Positions 16,483-29,900 are shown, counted from the stretch's first letter. The stretch: DNA of 64,000 nucleotides from Rhynchonema sp. JSB1_4 (GCA_030248065.1 JASAMV010006906.1:41798-105797), one strand, 5' to 3'. Notes: a model not told the origin generated them from the letters alone. Numbers and translations: made by a program.

Positions 16483-16883
16483 ATGGATATCCGTCCGGAC
16501 GAAATAGCTGAAGTGCAGCATTTCCTTAGAATGCAGTCGGTTGAAGGCGAGAAACAGCTTGAGGAAATGTTGTTCGCGCTCGTGTCTGGCCCAATCAACA
16601 CCGAAGTCTGGCAGAATCTTGACCTGTACTGCCCAGGCTGTCTCCGTGATCGTACCCACCCCTATTCGCCTGAAGTCCCGTCCCATTTCTGTGGCAAAGA
16701 CATTGGGACAATCCTCCCCCAATGCATGAGTCAAGTGGTGAAAAAATTAGACGACACACTATTGAACGATTGTTGGAAGGAGTTTTGTCGGAAAGTTAGT
16801 GGCAGCTTTAAAATGTACTCTAAAGGATTCATATTCTATTTATTCTGCAGGCCGACAAGTCCGACATCAGTCGTCGCGTGTAG
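16483..16883 (+). CDS. Two-exon small gene of unknown function (114 aa)
   Basis: Exon 1 is 16483-16794 and exon 2 starts at 16851 after a 56-nt GT-AG intron (donor AAA|GTTAGT, acceptor TTCTGCAG). The product is acidic at the N-terminus and contains Y-C-P-G-C-L-R-D-R ... H-F-C-G-K-D-I-G and C-W-K-E-F-C-R-K, five or more cysteines that could bind zinc. The TAG at 16881 is followed in the same frame by 41 further codons to a TGA at 17006-17008, directly before AATAAA. The downstream segment also looks protein-like. So the TAG may be a premature stop, a readthrough site, or the segment may be chance. I recognise no family. Confidence 0.5.
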
Positions 16884-17008
16884 ATGGAATGGTTTGCTGA
16901 ATTCAAGGGTATGAAGAATATTCTGATGATGAAAAAACACGATCTAGCTGTGATGATGTCCTTCAAGTTCCCTGGTCCTATTGGTTTCCCTGTTGATTTG
17001 TTTGATTG

Positions 17009-17602
17009 AATAAAAATTGTTATTGTGTACATTATCTTTGCCATACAAGGCTTATTTCTTATGAAAATAATTTTCACACACCCTGTAGTGTCCACCCTGT
17101 AGTGTTACGGTAGGTTACGCTAACTATCCTACATCCATTCCACACATTATCTTTGCCATATAAGGCTTATTTCTTTTGAAAGGGCTGCAACAAAATAAAA
17201 GTTGGTTTTTTTGTGTGTGTGAGAGAAAGAGAGAAGAATAAGACGGTTATATAAAATCTTGACACAGGTATTGCGCAAACAACGATGACAAGCATTATCT
17301 ACAGCGGTATTTGATAGGTAGGACACTTTATTTGTGAGTGAGAAATATAGTACTCACAAATAATTTGTACTACAGGTATCGCCACACTTTCGACCAATCT
17401 TGAGCAATAATCTCAATCCGATAGTAAATGGACCCGGTTTTTAAGCGCGATTAAGAGGTTGTTTAAACTCGCTCCCTTTACAGATTCGACTCACAACAAC
17501 AGCTTAATGGAAAAAACCTGATGATCATTTTTATAAATTATGACAGTGGCTAATTGTAACATTAATGATATGTAATTGTTTTAAAATAAAGTTTCAGACA
17601 AA
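17009..17602. other. Non-coding gap with a short duplication, a hairpin and a TATA-like site
   Basis: A ~36-nt segment (ATTATCTTTGCCATA and on, at about 17030) recurs at about 17143 with few changes, a local duplication in the 3' flank of the small gene. A GA-rich microsatellite lies near 17215-17235 and TTATATAAAA near 17247. A hairpin with arms ATTTGTGAGT and ACTCACAAAT lies near 17329-17362. The sequence just before the next start codon, GTTTCAGACAAAATGG, reads like a 3' splice site, so that gene may have a 5' non-coding or trans-spliced leader. Confidence 0.5.
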
Positions 17603-20600
17603 ATGGATTATGAATCAGATACTCAGCTGATAAATTCTGATGACGAAAGAAGCATATTATGTAGTAATTATGATGACAGCGAAGAGTCAGAAACAGAATC
17701 AACATCAAAAGCAACGACAGCTCAACTGACCACCACAAGTCGCAAACCGTACAAGAACTTAGTAACTCAACTGGCAACTCGGTTATATACCAGGATTTTC
17801 GAGAAAAAAGGAGATATGTGTTAAACTATCAACCAGTTTTAGGATTGGGCTTGGACACCTTTCCACACGATTGTCATTGTGCAGGCAGCTCTGGACACCA
17901 TAGGATTCACACAGTACAACGCGTACCAAGTTGTGGAATCACAGGTAACAGGACTGAGAAAGATCAACTCACGACTGAAACATCTCAGGAAAACTTCATG
18001 CAGGAGTTCAACGACCAGATTTCACTCATACAACAACAGCAAATGGATGTGCTACGAGACATTGCTGAAACAACCGTTGATGGGAATACAGAGAGCATTA
18101 GCGACGTACTGGAACGAAGACAAGTGTCAAAGAAAGAAAAAAGGACGCAAGAAGCCTGCTGTGGTGGGACATGGTCAGCCATTTGAGGATTATAAAAGCG
18201 AGGTCAAGCTACAACATTTTATGGAAGATTATCCTCACATCAGGGAGAGATCAACTTGGACGAGCAAGTATAAGCGACTCATAGTCTACAACCTGCCTAC
18301 GTTATTCCAAAGAGTCACAGGAAAATTGAACATTGACACGATATGGTATTTGTATGAGCTGCATCCCGAAATAGATAGAATATCACCAAGGGCTGGCTTG
18401 ATGTGGGCTAATGAACTCACAAATACATACGAATACTACTATCCGAGCTCATCTACAGTCTTATCAACTGGGGAAGATATAAAGTACTTCTATACGTTGA
18501 GCAGGAGCAGACCAAGACAAAGTCATGAAGAATTAATAGCCAGCTTCAAGGATTTCGACGAGAGTGATTTTCTTGCAAGATTGATTAATAGAATTGTTAG
18601 GCACGGATCAACACCAGGACTTAGTGTGATTAGCAACATCGAGTTCTATTGCTGTTGTTTGATATAACTTTAGGAAAACGGTTTGATAAAAACATTCACC
18701 CGTGAAATCAGTCGAAGGAGAGTACCAGACAAGCGCAGGGCTGTGTTCACATTCTGCTCATGTCTAGCACATCAGCTCCAAATCGACGTGAAACGTGTTT
18801 TGAAAGAAGCTGATCAGAATGAGAACCCAACACCGGAACAATGCAGAGAACTGTGTAACAAATTCAATCTTGAGCTGCAAATGAAAGACACAAAAGTTGT
18901 CGATTTGGTTGCGCCTAAACCTGGAACCACTCGCGAATATATACACATTCGATTGAACAACAAGAACTGCGATCTGGTTCAACGACCGGAGTTACGGACC
19001 AACGAATGCAAGTCGTGTTGCAAGCAGTACCACAGCAAGGCCAATTTAACAAGGTACATAAGCCTCATTTAAAGCTAAAGAAAAAGAGCTTGAAAAAAAA
19101 ACACTGAATTGCAGACATCAGAAAGTCTGTCTCAAAATGCAACGAGGCCCCGTAATCAAGGAGCGTGCTGGACTGTGGAAGGAACGAAAAGACATTTGGA
19201 GTCAGTTACAAAGCGTTGGCATTCGAATTGAGGACGGCGACATTGGAAAATATGGTAGAGACAGGTTAGATGAAATGTACATAACCTATGGGATGACAAA
19301 AAAGCACCAAGATATTGTAGGATCATTGTGTTCGATTCGGAAAGTTTCTTGGAATCACTGGGATCTGAATGTGATCTCAATACCGAACGATCGTACTTCC
19401 TGGAACATCACGAGATGTGCCTGATAGATGCAGCCGACAGGATACATCAGGACAGTGTTCAATCGAGATTTTTTATCCAAAATCCCAGTCCGACAAGACC
19501 TACATAACAGACTTTGTGACATATCTGCTAGAATCAGCGAAAATGGCCAGGAAATACTACTGCGAACGAGCTAAGAACATTCTCAACCAACTGGACGACA
19601 AGATAAAACACAGTAAGAAGAAAGCATGGAGACAGCGAGTGCAACATGTGCGAGATCAACTGCTCATCTATTTTTCAACACAATTGGTCTACTGTTACAA
19701 TTTCTCAAGTTAAGTTGATCTTGTGATAGAAATGAGAGATCCTTAATGGAAAATACAGAACGCTTTTAGATACGACGGCAACCTGTCAAGAAACAGTAGG
19801 CTGTTTTCGGCACTGAACCAACTTGACGGACCACTAAACGTCCTCAAACGGAGTTCAAATGCGTATATATTGGTGGGCAGTCGACACATAGGTATGATGG
19901 ACACCATGTAATGTTCTCATAAATGCATAACAACAGTATTGAAATGGGACACTAATTGCAGGTTAATCTTGGGAGTTCGAATGACGTACAGTAAGGTGCT
20001 CGAAAAGTACGGGCAGTGTGCTGAGGACTTGAAACTGCAGTTTCCATACAGGTAAGATATAACGGTATTTTGGTGAGATAGCAAGACAATGTAAAAACTA
20101 CTCAGGTTGCTGCGAAACATCCACAGTTTTACAACCAATATCCCAACATTTGATCAATACAATCAAATCGATAATTTGGTTGGAACCAGCCCTCTGGGAC
20201 TCGAGCACGCAAGGTACCAAAGAGTGTTCAGTGAAGTCAGAGATTCAGACATGGCATTGCAAATCTGTGGATATGGAAAAGTACCATCAACGGCAGAAGA
20301 CAACTACAACAAGATAATAGAATCGTGGCGCAAACACGGATGTGAAAGTCTGCTGGATGCCCTGATACTGTATGCAAAGGTAAACAGATAATGATGGTCA
20401 ACACATATTACGTACGCTTAACTACCTAAACTACAGCACGACGTTGAACCACAGCTACGGCTTATGGAAAGCATGATTCGGAATTTTGCGTCACTGAATT
20501 CAGACATCACCACCAGCGTGACGGTTAGTGGCATGTATTGTCGTTGGAAGGCTTAGGAGACAACATATTTTTGCAGATCAGCAGTGCGATGTTTCAATTG

Positions 20601-22406
20601 TGCTGCAGGCAAGCAACAAAACAAAACAAAAGGTTCTACCTGCTAACAGGTCAAGCCAGGGAGGACTTTGAAAGCAGCAAAGTCGGTACGTACATGAGAG
20701 AAAAAACAAAAAAAGGAGAAAGGAGAAAGAGAACCTCAACCTACAGGAGGAGCCTCAGTCGTTCTGAAACGTTTGTGTGTCAAGGACGTGACCAAAATCA
20801 GAGAACCAGAATTTGGAGAACATTCTAATGTAGTCAAAACCATACACACTTAAAAACATCAGCGCGTGAGTTGTTTTTTTGTAAACCTATCCATAAAAGA
20901 AACAGTCTGGAGCGTCGACAACATTTTGCAGCTTGTATGGATATTGTGCGACGTTAAGTCAGGCTACGGGCTCGTACTACGTCCGAGAAAAGAAAACCCA
21001 GTATGAACCTGTGTTGTTTGGAAATCAAAGATTAACATTGGCAGTCATATGGTTAGAATACCTAATGAGCGATCAAAACAGCGAGTTTGAGCCTGACATC
21101 CGACACGCGAGAAATGGGGGTGAGGTGGTGCTTAACGTTGGAGGTCAGTACTTCAGACCTGATGGATATGGAAAAAGAAAGCGCGATGGTAAACCAGTCT
21201 TATTTGAATGGAACTATTGCGACGCCGGAGCATCTCATTCACCAATGGCCAATCACGGTGCGTGCGACAAACACATTCGAACAAAGGAACAACAAATGAC
21301 CAGGAATAGATCTGATGAGAGAGTTGGACTGCTACGAAGGGAAGGGTATGAGGTGAGAAACTCGTTAGGAAAATGCCAACAACACATGAAAGAAAATATA
21401 CAGGTGATCGAAATGTGGAGCTGTGACTGGAACAACATTCGGAAGAATAACGCTAAATTAGCTGCGTTAGAACTAAACCTGTCGTGTGCTCCACCTATCA
21501 AAGGAAAGCAACTGACGTTGAGCCAAGTGGTGGAGCAGATACTAGCAGGAGACATAGAAGGTTTGTCAGTACTGGGCGGTAACGACAGAGGGAAATTTAC
21601 ACGCTTACAGGGTTCTGCATCACGTCAGCACACCTACCGTACGAAAAGAGAAAGCGAACAGAATGGGGAGCAATATATAAACGGACCAAAATCCCGGAGG
21701 CAGTCGTTCCCAAACACATGCGACAATACTGCAGGAAGCATGAGATAACAATACCTAAGTCTGAGCAGTTGGTCAACAGCTTTTTCTGCGACAAGCAAAT
21801 GTTATCCACGAGGTGAGGGTAATACGTGTCTAATCTTGAAACCTTCAGAATGAGTCTTTTAATGTGCAGATACATTCAATTCCTGGACGAGCTGGGCTAC
21901 AAAATTGACGACATCACAAGAATATATCAATTCAAAATGGAAGAGGCCTTTAGACCATTTATAACAAACATGGCCGAACGTCGGGAACAAGCGGAAACAC
22001 AAGGACAAGCACTTCTAGGAGCTATGTATAAATTAGCTGTAAATAGTTCGGTGTTTGGGTCTTCAATAATCGTTCAGGAAAGGTTTAAGACAACAAGAAT
22101 AGTTGGAGCAGATGACTACAACTCAAAATACCTGCTTGAGCCACATCTAATAGATAGTCTTGAAGTCGAGCCAGTTGACGGATCCTCAAAGTGTCTCATG
22201 GAGGTGACATTCAAGCCGAAACAAGTGACGAAGGACACCCCGATCCGAATAGGTAAATGCTCTCAGCACCTCCCATACAGACCAAATACAGAACCAATTT
22301 ACAGAATGTAACATACTGCAAGATGCGAAAATCGAAATCAGCAGAATGGCACTCCAAATCCTACCCACGTACCTGGATCGAAGCAAATATGAGCTTTTGA
22401 ATACAG
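17603..22406 (+). pseudogene. Spliced ~18-exon Polinton-type PolB gene, decayed and cut before motif C
   Basis: Exons I can place by phase include 17603-17761, 17885-17944, 17989-18123, 18179-18625, 18674-19053, 19115-19264, 19321 onward, 19976-20051, 20106-20379, 20437-20523, 20577-20685, 20747-20865, 20932-21560, 21611-21812, 21870-22252 and 22305-22406. Most introns are 50-65 nt. In order: acidic N-terminus, a C-x-x-C ... H zinc motif near 19010-19120, Exo I-like D-S-E near 19336, Exo II-like N-F-S and R-Y-D, Exo III-like H-D-V-E-P near 20440, a motif A region ending A-L-Y-G-Y-C at 20932 whose aspartate position reads Asn, a VSR-like nuclease insertion (F-R-P-D-G-Y, W-S-C-D-W), motif B near 22030 (K-L-A-V-N-S-S-V-F-G) and the pre-motif-C helix. 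A frameshift precedes motif A and one donor (about 19712) appears mutated. Motif C is absent: a minisatellite begins there. Confidence 0.7.
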
Positions 22407-22424
22407 GTGGACCTGTTTTTTTCA

Positions 22425-23325
22425 ATTATAGAACCTTGTTTTGACCAACTACAGCTTGCTTTCCCCTATTATATCACCAAAACACCTGTTTTTTTCAATT
22501 ATAGAACCTTGTTTTGACCAACTACAGCTTGCTTTCCCCTATTATATCACCAAAACACCTGTTTTTCCCAATTATACCGCCGGGGCACCTTGCTTTCCCC
22601 TATTATATCACCAAAACCACCTGTTTTCCCAATTATACCATCGAGACAGCTTGCTTTCCCCTATTATACCATCATAAACACCTGGTTTTCCCAATTATAC
22701 CAGCGAGACAGCTTGCTTTCCCCTATTATATCATCATAAACCCCTGTTGTTCCCAATTATACCATCGAGACAGCTTGCTTTCCCCTATTAAATCATCAAA
22801 ACCATCTGTTTTTTTCCAATTATACCATCGAGACAGCTTGCTTCCCCTATTATATCATCATAAACACCTGTTTTTACCAATTATGCCATCGAGACAGCTT
22901 GCTTTCCCCTATTATATCACCAAAACCACCTGTTTTTCCCAATTATACTATCGGGGCAGCTTGCTTTCCCCTACTATATCACAAAAACACCTGTTTTCCC
23001 AATTATACCATCGAGACAGCTTGATTTCCCCTATTATATCATCATAAACACCTGTTTTTCCCAATTATATCATCGGGGCACCTTGCTTTTCCCTATTAAA
23101 TCATCAAAACCACCTGTTTTTCCCAATTATACCATCGGGGCAGGTTGCTTTCCTTTATTATGTCATCACAAACACCTGTTTTTCCCAATTATACCATCGG
23201 GGCAGCTTGCTTTCCCCTATTATATCATCATAAACCACCTGTTTTTCCCAATAATGCCATCGGGGCACCTTGCTTTCCCCAAAAACACCTGTTTTTCCCA
23301 ATTATACCATCGACAAGCCCCGTTT
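22425..23325 (+). repeat. Minisatellite with ~62-bp unit
   Basis: About 14 tandem copies of a unit combining CACCTGTTTTTCCCAATTAT, CATCGGGGCAGCTTGC and TTTCCCCTATTATATCATCA. Early units are ~74 bp and later ones ~60-63 bp. The open frames across it are repeats in three phases and are not genes. The array begins at the exon end of the truncated polymerase gene. Confidence 0.92.
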
Positions 23326-23999
23326 TCTGCTGTTTTCTATGTGTATCATGTGTTTTCGTGCTTAAATCTTGTTCCTCCGCTAGGTTTTTATTCTCTTTCT
23401 TTCCGTTTTTCGGGTTTTCAGAGTTGTTCGTGTCTGCTCGTTAGCGCCCGTTGCGCTTTGTGTTCAACTACTATTCGTTCAACCATCATTTATTTGCGTA
23501 AAACTAACAAGTAACGTCGTCGCCGGAGTGATATTCGTTCAAGTGAAAAAGGGAAAATCCAGCTGTCAGCTTGTCCGACAGCTCCCTACGTCGGGTTATC
23601 GATATCATCGTTAATATATCTTATATTTCATCGGTATTTCGTGTGTGAGTGGAGTTCAGGAACCGCGTACAACCCGCTGGTTCACATGTGGTGAGCCTCG
23701 ACAACGACTGGACAACTTGCAGCGCGACAGACGACGAAGGAGTGGTGTTTTGTAGAGTGTGGGGGTGATTTTTGGGGGAATTTTTCGAATTTTTCATCGC
23801 ATCTGACATCTTCTCTTTCATTGAGGCTTCGTCGCCGACTTCGCGCACGACATCTACAACATCTACGACAACGACAGCAGCGACTACAACCGTCGCCCCG
23901 ACCTCAGCGGTCCAGATGTGTACTCGTTCAGTTACATATATCCGAAATATTTGAAAAAAGCGTGGGTTTTCACAAAAAACCGTTTTTTCGTAAGGATTT
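23326..23999. other. No recognised gene between minisatellite and palindrome
   Basis: Only short, low-complexity frames are present (a Thr-rich or Val-rich frame around 23820-23930 is produced by ACGACA-type repeats). I see no splice-consistent gene, LTR pair or RNA. Confidence 0.5.
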
Positions 24000-26900
24000 G
24001 GCACCAGAGGTGGGAATCGGGCCGGCCCGGTCCGGCCCGACGTTCGGGCCGGGCCGGGGTGGCCCCCCGAAAAGGCCCGACATCATCGAATTTCAATAAA
24101 AAATCGTGATTTTTTAGGCCAAATTTCCCAAAAATTTCTCGCGATTCTGCAAATTAGTACCGACTTCCATGATTATTCAGGTATTTTTAAACCAAAAAAC
24201 AGTAATTTTTACACGAAAAATTGCTTCAAAATTATGGTCAGAAAAAGTGGGGTCAAAAAAATCGGGCCGGGCCGGGCCGCAACTCTAGCACACAACTCCA
24301 AATAGTACCTCTCACAAGCAATTTTATACCTTTTTTTAAGGCAAAAATCGGTGTTTTTCGACCTTGTTTCCCCAAACATCGCGCGCTCGGCGCGCAAACC
24401 CACCCATAGTGCCTTTATTTTTATGCGACTTTCGGCGAAAATTTGGAAAAAGTACTATTTTTACCTCATTTTTTGGCCAAAATTGTATCACAAAAACGGT
24501 GTTTTTTCGCGTTTTTGGGTGACCAAAATCATACCTCTCACGCTTCCGGTCCCAACCCCGCATCATACTTACCTCCCACGCATGGGCCTGCCACTACACT
24601 GATTCGAAGTATCGGGTATCGTCTTTTTTCATGAACTATCGGCCGGGTATCGGCATTTGCCAGGCATCGGCCATCGCGTACCGGCATACCCCCGATACCG
24701 ATCCCTAAATCAGTGTAGTGGCAGGCAGATGGTTGCAAGGTACCTTTGGGGGGGATGGGTCCAGATGGTTGTAAGGTCCCCCCTCCCCAGCCTCCGGAAG
24801 GTGGCAAGGTACCCCTGAGGGCCGCAAAAAGGGTGTTTTTTGCATGCTTTTTTCCAACAAAGCCGGAAAAAGGAAGGTTTTTTTATTTATGCTGAAAAAA
24901 AACAAACCAAAAATAACTATATATGGAGGTTTGCGCGCGGAGCGCGCGATTTTTGGGGTTTTGAGGTCGAAAAACACCAGTTTTGCATATAAAAACCGTA
25001 AATTTATGATTTGCGAGGTCCCCTCCGGGGCATAGTTTTTTTAGACATTTTTTACGATAAATTTGCACCTAAAAAATCAGAATTGCACCTAAAAACTTAG
25101 GGTTAGGTGCAAGGTTGCACCTAAAATTTTGGGCCCTTATTTGCTGAATTTGGCATTTATACAGCATCCTTTAAGGTTGGAAAGCTTAGAAACAAAAAAA
25201 TGCGCTGCGCGGCTTTTCATTCCTTCCAATAAATTCCATGGGAGCATTTGGTCAACATCGACAAAAAATATTGATCTGATTGATTGATTTCGTACACAGT
25301 TAGTACCTGGTGTGCTGGTGATAAGATTCAAAACAAATACATGCTGTACTAGGATCAGTGTAGTTCCTGGTCCGGCGAGGCGGTTAGTGAACCTACACAC
25401 TATGTCGGTGCGGCGGTTAGTGTACCTCCCCTGTGGGGGTAAGGAGGGGGGAAGACCAAAATTCAGGAAAAAGTCCTTCTTTGAGATAAAAAATTTGACC
25501 TATTTTTGCCCTTTTTTGGAAAAGATTCTCCATAAATAGGGTATTTTGGCGACTTTTGACAACATTGACCTGAAAATTACCCATTTTAGGCCTAAAATGC
25601 CCATCTTGGGCTAAAAATGCCTATTTTAGGCAAAAATTGCGGCGGTTAGTGTACCTGGTGCGGCGGTTAGTGTACTAGTGTACCTTGGTCGCGGCGGTTA
25701 GTGTACCTTAGGAGGGGACCCCCCTCCCCCCAAGAACTACACTGACTAGAACTAGAGCAGAGCATGACAACAGTATTAGATACCCACACACTAAATGAAC
25801 AGCGAAAGTAATTGATTCGTACGTGACCACCAAATGTGGATATGGTGACATGAAAATTTTACTGTTTCGTTTTCTTCTCAATCGGTTCTCAATAATGAAA
25901 CTGGTACAAAATGTGCTACAAAATGTTGAACTTTCCCTGAAAAGTTTGCTTTTGCTAAAGGAAAAGGCATTCATTGCGTTACAACTTTATTGAACTTATA
26001 AAAGCACGCAAATAGCATTGAACACACAACCTGGCAAAAAAAGCCTAAAATTGGCGTTTTTTGTCCAAAATAGGGGTTGCACCCACTTTGGCCAGCTTGC
26101 ACCTAAAAATTGGGGGGTTGCACCTAAGTTGCACCTCGTGAATTTTGAAAAAAAAACCCCTGTTGCGGGGTGGTTGCGGGGTACCTCCCCTTCCCCCACC
26201 CCCCCAAGGGGTGGTTGCAAAAGGCCCGACATTCATCGAATTTCGATAGAAAAATACGTTAGTTTTTAGGCCGAATTTCCCGAAAAATTTTCCTCGCGAT
26301 TCTGCAAATTAGTACCGACTTCCATGATTATCAGGTATTTTTGAAAAAAAAAAAAGAAAAATTTTCGCCACAAAAAATCTCTAAAGAACAATCAAAAAAA
26401 GGTGGGCCGGGATCAGAGCCACGGGCCACAACTCTCACAACTCCAAATCATACCTCTCACAGGCAATTTTATACCTTTTAAGGCAAAAATCGGTGTTTTT
26501 CGACCTTATTTTTCCCAAAAATCGCGCGCTCGGCGCGCAAACCCACCCATAATACCTATTTTTATGCGACTTTCGGCGAAAATTTGGAAAAAGTACTATT
26601 TTTACCTCATTTTTGGCCAAAAATTGTATCACAAAAACGGTGTTTTTTCGCCTTTTTGGGTGACCAAAATCATACCTCTCACGCTTCCGGTCCCAACCCC
26701 GCATCATACTTACCTCCAACACATGGGCCTGCCACTACACTGGTTGCACCTAAGTTGCACCTGGTGAATTTTGAAAAAAAAAACCCTGCCCCTATGGTCC
26801 GTCAAAAGGCGAAAAAAGGCCGTTTTTTGCTTGCTATTTTACTGATAATTTGGCCTAAAATCGGGTATTTTTCATTTTTCCAAATTGGCCTAACATGAAC

Positions 26901-29900
26901 TATCGGCCGTGTTATCACGCGGAGCGCGCGATTTTTGGGGGTCCCGAGGTCGAAAAACAAAACACCTATTTTGGCCTTTGACCATAAATCTACTGCGAGA
27001 TACCCGTTGGGCTGGCCGTCGGTGTACCCTTCCCCCCTCCCCCCCCACGGCATGCCCCCAGATACCGATCCCCTAAGGGGGATCAGTGTAGTGGCAGGCA
27101 GATGGTTGCAAGGTACCCTTGGGGGGGATGGATCCAGATGGTTGTGCAAGGTCCCCCCCTACCCAGCCTCTAGAAGGTTGCAAGGTACCCTTGGGGTCAG
27201 AAAAAGGGGTGTTTTTTGCATGTTTTTTTTCTGCAAAATTGGCCTAAAAAATGGTACTCTTTTGCATTTTGGCCGAAAATTTGCCCATAATTGCTTTTAT
27301 ATGGAGGTTTGCGCGCGGAGCGCGCGATTTTTGGGGTTTTGAGGTCAAAAAACACCCATTTTTGCCTATAAAAACCATAAATTTATGGTTGCAAGGTACC
27401 CCTCCGGGGCATAGTTTTTTTTAGACACTTTTTATGTGCAATTTGCACCAAAAAAATGAGAATTGCACCTAAAAATTCAGGGTTAGGTTCAAGGTTGCAC
27501 ATAAAATTTTGGGCGCTTATTTGCTGAATTTAGCATTTATTCAGCATCTTTTTAGGTTGGAAAGCTTAGAAACAAAAAAATGCGCTGCGCGGCTTTTCAT
27601 TCCTTCCAATAAATTCCATCGAATCATCAACAGAAAAAATATTGATCTGATTGATTGATTTCGTACACAATTAGTACCTGGTGTGCTGGTGATAAGATTC
27701 AAAACAAATACATGCTGTTCTAGGATCAGTGTAGTTCCTGGTCCGGCGAGGCGGTTAGTGAACCTACCCACTTTGTCGGTGCGGCGATTAGTGTTCCTCC
27801 CTGTGGGGGTAAGGAGGGGGGAAGACCAAAATTCAGGAAAAAGTGCTTCTTTGAGATAAAAAATTTGACCTATTTTTGCCCTTTTTTGGAAAAAATTCTC
27901 CATAAATAGGGTATTTTGGCAACTTTTGACAACATTGACCTGAAAATTACTCATTTTAGGCCTACAATGCTCATCTTGGGCTAAAGGTGCAAATTTCAGC
28001 AAAAACTGCGGCGGTTAGTGTGACCTCGTATTAAGCGGTTAGTGTACTAAAATCATAGCGGTTCGTGTCCCTTAGGAGGGGACCCCCCTCCCCCAAGAAC
28101 TACACTGACTAGAACTAGAGCAGAGCATGACAACAGTTAGATACCACACACTAAATGAACAGCGAAAGTAATTGATTCGTACGTGACCACCAAATGTGGA
28201 TATCGTAGCATGGAAATTTTTACTGTTTCGTTTACTTCTCCAATCGGTTCTCAATAATGAAACTGGTACAAAATGTGCAATGTTGAACTTTATGAAAAGT
28301 TTTTATATGTCTAATCGAAAATGGCGTTGGTTGTTTACAACTTTTATTGAACTATAAAAGCACGCAAATAGCATTGAACACCACAACCTGGCAAAAAAAG
28401 CCTAAATTAGCGTTTTTTTTGCCAGGTATATGTCAATGCTATTTGCGTGTTTATAAGTTCATAAAGTTTAACGCAATGTGAATGCCTTTCATTAGCAAAA
28501 GCAAACTTTTCGCGGAAATTTCCGACATTTTGTAGTACATTTTGTCCACTTTAGTTATAAAACCGATTGAGAAGAAAACGAAACAGTAAAATTTTTCATG
28601 TCTCACCTATCCACATTTGTGGTCACCGTACAATCGATTCCTTCCGCTTTTTCATGTGTGGTGTGACTGTTGTCATGCTCGCTATAGTTTAACTAATAGT
28701 TCTGGGGAAGGGGTCCCCTCTAGGTACACTAACCGCTCGACCGAGGCATTGCGTACACTAACCGCCGCACCAGGCTGCGCTCCAGCGCGGATCTGAATTT
28801 TGCCTAGAAAATAGGCATTAGCCCAAGATGGGCATTTTAGGCCTAAAATGGTAATTTCAGGTCAATGTTTCAAAAGTCGCCAAAATACCCCTATTATGGG
28901 AAAAATTTTCCAAAAAAGGGCAAAAATAGGCAAATTATCAGAAGGACTTTTTACGCAAAATCTTCCCCCTCCCTTACCCCCACAGGGGGCACACTAACCG
29001 CACAGCCGACAAAGTGGGTAGGTTCACTAACCGCCGGGAACCAGGAACACACTATCCTAGGTCGCGTTATTTGTTTTGAATCTATCACCAGCACACCAGG
29101 TACTAACTAACTGTGTACGAAATCAATCAATCAGATCAATATTTCGGCTGCTCGATGGAATTATTGGAAGAAAAATGAAGGCCCGCGCACTCACATTTCT
29201 TTTTCCAACCTTAAAAGATGCTTATAAAATATTAAATTCAGCAAATAAGGGCCCAAAATTCAGTGCAACCTGCACCTAACCCTAATAGTGCAATCTAATA
29301 GGTGCAAAAAAGCCTAAAAGTTCTAAAAAAACTATGCCCCGAAAGTACCCTCGACAAATTGTTTAAAATGTCCAACCCAAAAATCCGCCCCCGCGCTCCG
29401 CGCGCAAACCTCCATATAATAGCTATTTTGGGCAAATTTTCGGCCAAAATGGAAGGAAAAATAGCATTTTTTTGGCCAATTTTGGCCAGAAAAAAAGCAT
29501 GCAAAAAACACCTCTATTTGTTTTTCAGACCCCCACGGGTACCTTGCAACCTTCTAGAGGCTGGGTAGGGGGGTACCTTTTGATTTTTTTTGGGGATGGA
29601 TCGAGATATTTATTTTTTCCCCCCCAAGGGTACCTTGCAACCATTAAAAAAAATATCTCCTGCCAGTTACTACACTGAATTTAGGGATCAATCGCGGTAT
29701 GGGCCGCGGGTATGCCTCGGGCCGTACCGCGATGGCCGATGCTTGGCAAATGCCGATACCCGGCCGATAGTTCAGTTTATGAAAAAAGACGATACCCGAT
29801 ACTTCGAATCAGTGTAGTGGCAGGCCCATGCGTGGGAGGTAAGTATTAGTGCGGGGTTGGGACCGGAAGCATGAGAGGTTGGGGTTTTTTTAGGTCACCC

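Noticed and set aside
22441..23514. Several 70-180 codon ORFs
   Set aside because: Three-phase translations of the minisatellite, whose unit happens to lack stops.
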